This document shows, one piece after another, positions 60,063-64,000 of a stretch of 64,000 nt of DNA. The notes under the pieces are model-generated. The model was not told the DNA's origin, searched no databases, and was given only the letters and a program-made list of their open reading frames with translations. Positions within the stretch are counted from its first letter, which is position 1. Each line of letters opens with the position of its first letter. Origin of the DNA: Nonomuraea helvata (GTDB taxonomy: Bacteria > Actinomycetota > Actinomycetes > Streptosporangiales > Streptosporangiaceae); assembly GCF_039535785.1 (NCBI RefSeq), contig NZ_BAAAXV010000009.1:2852001-2916000 (forward strand). The letters are read 5' to 3'. Both the position numbers and the translations under genes were made by a program.

Positions 60063-62602
60063 AGTTCACGCTGGAGGACTACCAAACCAAGGCAGCCGAG
60101 GACGTCCTGACAAACCTCGCCAAGGCTCGCGCAGGGTTCGCCGACGATGGCGAACTCACCGCCGTCGGCCTCACCGCCCCGACCGGGGCAGGTAAGACGG
60201 TGATCGCCACCGCCGTTCTGGAGGGTCTGTACCTGGGCACGCCGACACGTGAGCCTAATCCAGACCTGACGGTGCTGTGGTTGACCGACGACCGGTCTCT
60301 AAACGCACAGACGATCAACAAGATCCTTCAAGCCTCCGGCGGCGAGATCGACGTGAACCGGGTCCGGTTTCTCGGCGACACCGACGAACCCACGCTGGAG
60401 GCCGGCTACATCTACTTCGTCCACATCCAGGCGTTGCAGAAGAACTCCACGTTGCACGCTACGCGACCTGACGGGTCCAGGAACGACAAGCGTACTTTCG
60501 GCGCCTGGGACATGATCGCGAACACCGTCAAACAACGTGGCCAGGACTTCCTCGTGATCTGGGACGAGGCGCACCGGGGCTCGGGCACGACCAAGACCGA
60601 ACGCAGGACGATCGCGGGCACCATCGTCAATGGAGGCCTGACCAACATCGGTACCGTCCAACCGGCCGCGCCGGTCGTGCTGGGCATTTCGGCGACGCCG
60701 GATCGGTTCCACGCCGCGATGGAAGCGGCGAGCCGCACGATGCGACTGGTCAACATCCCGCCCGGCGACGTTCGCGAATCAGGCCTGCTCAAAGACCGCA
60801 TCCTGCTGCGTAACATTGCCGAAGCTCAGTCGGCGGACAACACGATGCTGGCCTTGGCCGTTGACGACCTCAAAGCCGCGAGCCAATCTTGGCGCACGCA
60901 TCACGACAACACCGGCGACCGGCTGGTGGAGCCGCTCCTTGTGGTTCAGGTCGAGCCGAAAGTCACCGATAAGCGGCTGGCCGAGATTCTCGCCGTCCTG
61001 GAGTCTGCGTGGCCGGAGCTGAGCGACTACTCCGTGGCTCATGCGTTCGGCGACCCGCATGGACCGCTGAAGGTGGGGGACAAGATCGTCCGCTACCTGC
61101 CTCCTGAGGCGATCTCCGGCGACGACCAGGCCCGCGTAGTCTTGTTCAAGTCCGCTCTGACCACCGGCTGGGACTGCCCTCGTGCCGAAGTGCTGGTCTC
61201 GTTCCAGGGCAAAGACTCCTACACCGAGATCGCCCAGCTGATCGGCCGGTTGGTCCGCACCCCACTGGCCAAGCGCGTCGACTCCGGCGATGACCGGCTC
61301 AACGAAGTGGCGGCCTACCTGCCGGGGTTCCGCACCGAACACGTCGCGCGCGTTGTTAAAGCACTGACCGAAGATGAGACGGTTCAGGTAGAGGTGATGA
61401 TCACGCCCGAGGTCTGCGGCCGGTCGAAAACAGTCCCAGCGAGGCTGTTCGAATTGCTCGACACTCTGCCGTCGTACACGAGGCCAAAGGCCACCTTTCC
61501 GACGCGAACGGCGCAGCTGTTGCGTCTGGCCGCCGCACTCAACGAACACGACCTGGTTAAAGGTGCCAATGCCAGGGCGCGAGCCTGGATCGTCGACCAG
61601 ATGAAGGCAGCTGACGGCCAGCGTAAGGACGAGATCGACGCCAAGGTGGACGACATTCTCGCCCTGACGGTGAACACTACTGTGGTCAACTACGACGCCG
61701 CGATCATGCTGACCACCGGGGTCAATGAGGCGGCCACGTCCGAACGTGACCTGGACGCCTATTACGCCCGCGCGGTACGGCTGCTTCCCGACGCATCGGC
61801 AGCCTGGTACTACAACGACCTGTGCGATCGCGGCTACGACGAAATCGACGCCGCCGCCCGGGTCGCCGCAATGGCCGGACTCGGCTTCAAGAATGTCATA
61901 GAAGAGCAGGCAGCCGAGTTGATCGGCACATGGCGCAAACAACACCAGGCCAAGGTCTCCGTCAAACCGCACGATGTTCGTGATCTGATCGAACCGCTCT
62001 TCTACATCGGCACCTCACCGATGCACCCGACCACCGTCCAAGCCCGCGACGTCTATCCGGTGGCGACGGAGAGAATCATCAAAGGTAAGACCGAGTCGAT
62101 CCCAACGTATGCGCACCACCTGTACGTCATCGGTGACGGCAAGCCCAACGCGGGCAGGTTCCCGGTCGATACCTCCCGATCATCGTGGGAGAAAGAAGTG
62201 CTCGACGCAGAACTGGCCGCCGAGACCCTCGTCGGCTGGTACCGCAACCCATCTTCCGGGCGTCACGCGCTCGCCGTTCCATACGAGTTTGGCGACAAGC
62301 ACCTACTTATGCACCCGGACTTCCTGTTCTGGCATGAAGACGGCGACGAGAATTACGTGCTGGACATCGTCGATCCGCACCGGCATGACCTAGGCGACAC
62401 CTCGGCCAAATGGACGGCGCTAGCCAAATACGCGCAGGATCACCCCGATTGGGTTCGACGATGCCTGGCGGTCATCAGAGTCGACAATAGCCTGCGGGCG
62501 CTCGACCTCACGAGGAGCGGCATCGACGCCAAACTCTCCGTGGCCACCAACAAAGCCCTGATCGAGGATCTCTTCGACAGCGACGGCATCAACTACCCAT
62601 AG
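60059..62602 (+). CDS. Type III restriction-modification: restriction/helicase subunit (Res)
   Basis: 847 residues. SF2 helicase core: Walker A TAPTGAGKTVIATAV, DEAH box FLVIWDEAHRGSG, motif III VVLGISATPDRFH and motif VI AQLIGRLVRTP. The C-terminal nuclease region contains LLMHPDFLFWHEDGDENYVL followed by DIVDPHRHDLGDTSAKW, a PD-(D/E)xK-like variant with the Lys displaced. Together with Mod it would cleave unmodified DNA after ATP-driven translocation. GTG 60059 overlaps the Mod stop. No frameshift is seen, so the system looks intact. Confidence 0.92.
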   Translation: MKFTLEDYQTKAAEDVLTNLAKARAGFADDGELTAVGLTAPTGAGKTVIATAVLEGLYLGTPTREPNPDLTVLWLTDDRSLNAQTINKILQASGGEIDVNRVRFLGDTDEPTLEAGYIYFVHIQALQKNSTLHATRPDGSRNDKRTFGAWDMIANTVKQRGQDFLVIWDEAHRGSGTTKTERRTIAGTIVNGGLTNIGTVQPAAPVVLGISATPDRFHAAMEAASRTMRLVNIPPGDVRESGLLKDRILLRNIAEAQSADNTMLALAVDDLKAASQSWRTHHDNTGDRLVEPLLVVQVEPKVTDKRLAEILAVLESAWPELSDYSVAHAFGDPHGPLKVGDKIVRYLPPEAISGDDQARVVLFKSALTTGWDCPRAEVLVSFQGKDSYTEIAQLIGRLVRTPLAKRVDSGDDRLNEVAAYLPGFRTEHVARVVKALTEDETVQVEVMITPEVCGRSKTVPARLFELLDTLPSYTRPKATFPTRTAQLLRLAAALNEHDLVKGANARARAWIVDQMKAADGQRKDEIDAKVDDILALTVNTTVVNYDAAIMLTTGVNEAATSERDLDAYYARAVRLLPDASAAWYYNDLCDRGYDEIDAAARVAAMAGLGFKNVIEEQAAELIGTWRKQHQAKVSVKPHDVRDLIEPLFYIGTSPMHPTTVQARDVYPVATERIIKGKTESIPTYAHHLYVIGDGKPNAGRFPVDTSRSSWEKEVLDAELAAETLVGWYRNPSSGRHALAVPYEFGDKHLLMHPDFLFWHEDGDENYVLDIVDPHRHDLGDTSAKWTALAKYAQDHPDWVRRCLAVIRVDNSLRALDLTRSGIDAKLSVATNKALIEDLFDSDGINYP

Positions 62603-62757
62603 CTGCGTTGCTGGCGCGTGGGCGGTGCTGGCCGCGACCGGCCGGAGAGCCGCAGCGCGGCCAGCAGACCGCCCGGACGCGCGGCAGGCCGCCGCAGGTG
62701 GCCTGCCTTGAAGTCGTAGGGAAAAGTCTCATCCAGCAGATCGATCGATCGATGTGC
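62603..62757. other. Intergenic region with possible terminator of the restriction operon
   Basis: About 155 bp between res and the insertion element. GGCC-GCGACC-GGCC near 62630 and longer GC-rich palindromic stretches may terminate the operon. A short GATC-type repeat (ATCGATCGATCGAT) lies at the junction with the insertion element end. Confidence 0.4.
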
Positions 62758-64000
62758 TGTCCCGGGACATGCTTGACGCGTGAGTCCCAAGACATCGGCG
62801 ACAGGTGCTGTTTTCGGCCAGTCTGGCGTGCGTCGTTGCGGCGTCGCGCGTCAGGAGGCCGGGATTGGCCCTGGTGGATATGTCCGTTGTCGAGCAGCGG
62901 TATCGGGCTGTGCTGGCGGTGCTGGCCGGCGCATCGGTAACCGAGGTCGCGCGGGAGGTGGGGGTGGCGCGGCAGACGTTGTCGGGCTGGGTGTCGCGCT
63001 ATCGGGAGTCGGGGTTGGGCGGTCTGGTGGACCGTTCTCGGCGGCCGCATTCGTCTCCGTCGCAGATGCGGCCGGAGGTAGAGGTGCTGGTGTGTGAGCT
63101 GCGGCGCCAGCATCCGCGGTGGGGACCGGTCCGGTTGGCGCATGAGGCTGGGCGTCGGGGTGTGGATCCGACGCCGTCGCGGATGGGGGTGTATCGGGCG
63201 CTGGTGCGCCATGGCCTGATCGAGCCGGGTGCTGGGCGGCGTAAGCGGGTCTTCCGTCGCTGGCAGCGTGAGGCGCCGATGGAGTTATGGCAGATGGACA
63301 TCGTCGGCGGTGTGTTCTTGGCCGATGGTCGCGAGGTGAAGGTGGTCACCGGCGTCGACGACCACTCCCGCTTCTGCGTCATTGCCAAGGCGGTGGTGCG
63401 GGCCACCGGTCGGGCGGTCTGTCTGGCCTTTGTCGAGGCGTTGCGGGCGTTCGGGGCGCCGGGTGAGGTGCTGACGGACAATGGCAAGCAGTTCACCGCG
63501 CGGTTCGGGCACGGCGGTGAGGTGTTGTTTGACCGGATTTGCCGGGACAATGCCATCGTCCATCGGCTCACCCAGCCGCGTTCGCCGACCACGACGGGCA
63601 AGGTGGAGCGTTTCCATCAGAGCCTGCGTCGTGAGCTGCTGGATGACGCCGGCCCGTTCGAGGACCTGGCGGCGTTCCAGGCTGAGCTGGATGCGTGGGT
63701 GGAGCATTACAACACCGCCCGGCCGCATCAGAGCCTGGACATGGCGGTCCCGACTGACCGGTTCACGCCCGTGAGCGCGACCGAGCGGGAGCTGCTGCCG
63801 CTGCGGCTGCCGGCGATTCTGACCGTCCAGCCGGACCCGGCACCCGCTGCAGATGGCGTGATGGACGAGACAGCTGCCGACGCCACTGCTGCGCCGCCGA
63901 AGCACCGGAAAAGCAGCGACGAGGACACACAGGTGGCCAAGCGGCCGACGACATCGGCGGCGTCCTGGTCGGGTGGGCCGATCGAGTTCGATCGGGTGGT
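62758..64000 (+). mobile_element. IS481-type insertion sequence, left end in window
   Basis: Starts with the palindrome TGTCCCGGGACA (62758-62769) and continues with a GTGAGTCCCAAGACATCGGC segment that resembles the ends of IS481-type elements. The transposase runs to the right edge. The right end and target duplication are outside the window. The four-fold TCGA repeat just outside may be the target. Confidence 0.7.
62880..64000 (+). CDS. IS481-type DDE transposase, C-terminal end outside window
   Basis: At least 373 residues. N-terminal helix-turn-helix ASVTEVAREVGVARQTLSGW followed by the DDE integrase core: first Asp MELWQMDIVGG, second Asp VLTDNGKQFT and Glu in KVERFHQSLRRELL. HYNTARPHQSLDMAVPTDRF is the classic closing motif, after which a long Pro/Ala-rich tail continues past the edge. 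ATG 62880 or GTG 62874 are possible starts. It appears intact and therefore possibly mobile. Confidence 0.9.
   Translation, partial: MSVVEQRYRAVLAVLAGASVTEVAREVGVARQTLSGWVSRYRESGLGGLVDRSRRPHSSPSQMRPEVEVLVCELRRQHPRWGPVRLAHEAGRRGVDPTPSRMGVYRALVRHGLIEPGAGRRKRVFRRWQREAPMELWQMDIVGGVFLADGREVKVVTGVDDHSRFCVIAKAVVRATGRAVCLAFVEALRAFGAPGEVLTDNGKQFTARFGHGGEVLFDRICRDNAIVHRLTQPRSPTTTGKVERFHQSLRRELLDDAGPFEDLAAFQAELDAWVEHYNTARPHQSLDMAVPTDRFTPVSATERELLPLRLPAILTVQPDPAPAADGVMDETAADATAAPPKHRKSSDEDTQVAKRPTTSAASWSGGPIEFDRV

Overview
The window is high-GC DNA from a filamentous actinobacterium. GTG and TTG starts are frequent, Shine-Dalgarno GGAGG motifs are common, and secreted proteins and paired divergent regulator/enzyme genes abound. 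The gene families and the selenocysteine locus suggest a Streptosporangiaceae/Nonomuraea-like or Streptomyces-like soil organism; the genus is an inference. No rRNA and no CRISPR array were seen.

Layout. 0-5 kb: a CtpI-type P-type ATPase running off the left edge, with a small membrane protein upstream. 5-11.4 kb: F420/PPOX oxidoreductase, P-loop kinase, asparagine synthetase, secreted glycerophosphodiesterase, and a coupled ThuA/Gfo-Idh sugar pair. 11.4-19.3 kb: a cell-surface block with a Vgb-like propeller, a DUF916-type anchored protein and two related secreted proteins, a detached DUF916 fragment, and a MarR regulator with a clear operator behind a frameshifted secreted protein. 19.4-47 kb: accessory metabolism and regulators, including phosphotransferase, GyrB-like ATPase, hydrolase, LysR and TetR pairs, MFS exporter, FAD monooxygenase, a miniature cytochrome b-like protein, BenE with an XRE-cupin regulator, and a coupled rtcB-prfH RNA-repair/ribosome-rescue pair. 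47.2-48 kb: decay zone with a broken LamG gene and an IS110 remnant.

48.2-56.6 kb is the most interesting part. A tightly overlapping six-gene operon encodes a MauD-like thioredoxin, a Tat-exported six-cysteine protein, a MauE-like membrane protein interrupted by an in-frame TGA, and a CGGC protein. It lies directly beside a complete selenocysteine apparatus: selD, selA-selB, a tRNA-Sec with UCA anticodon, and a rhodanese. The TGA is followed by a 7-bp hairpin, so the membrane protein is a candidate selenoprotein and the operon a candidate thiol/selenol maturation system for the exported protein.

56.8-64 kb looks like a mobile island: a tRNA-Arg(CCU) pseudogene and a second anticodon-arm-like copy, a PUA/EVE-like protein, a type III restriction-modification pair with lower-GC, less biased codons, and an IS481-type transposase running off the right edge.
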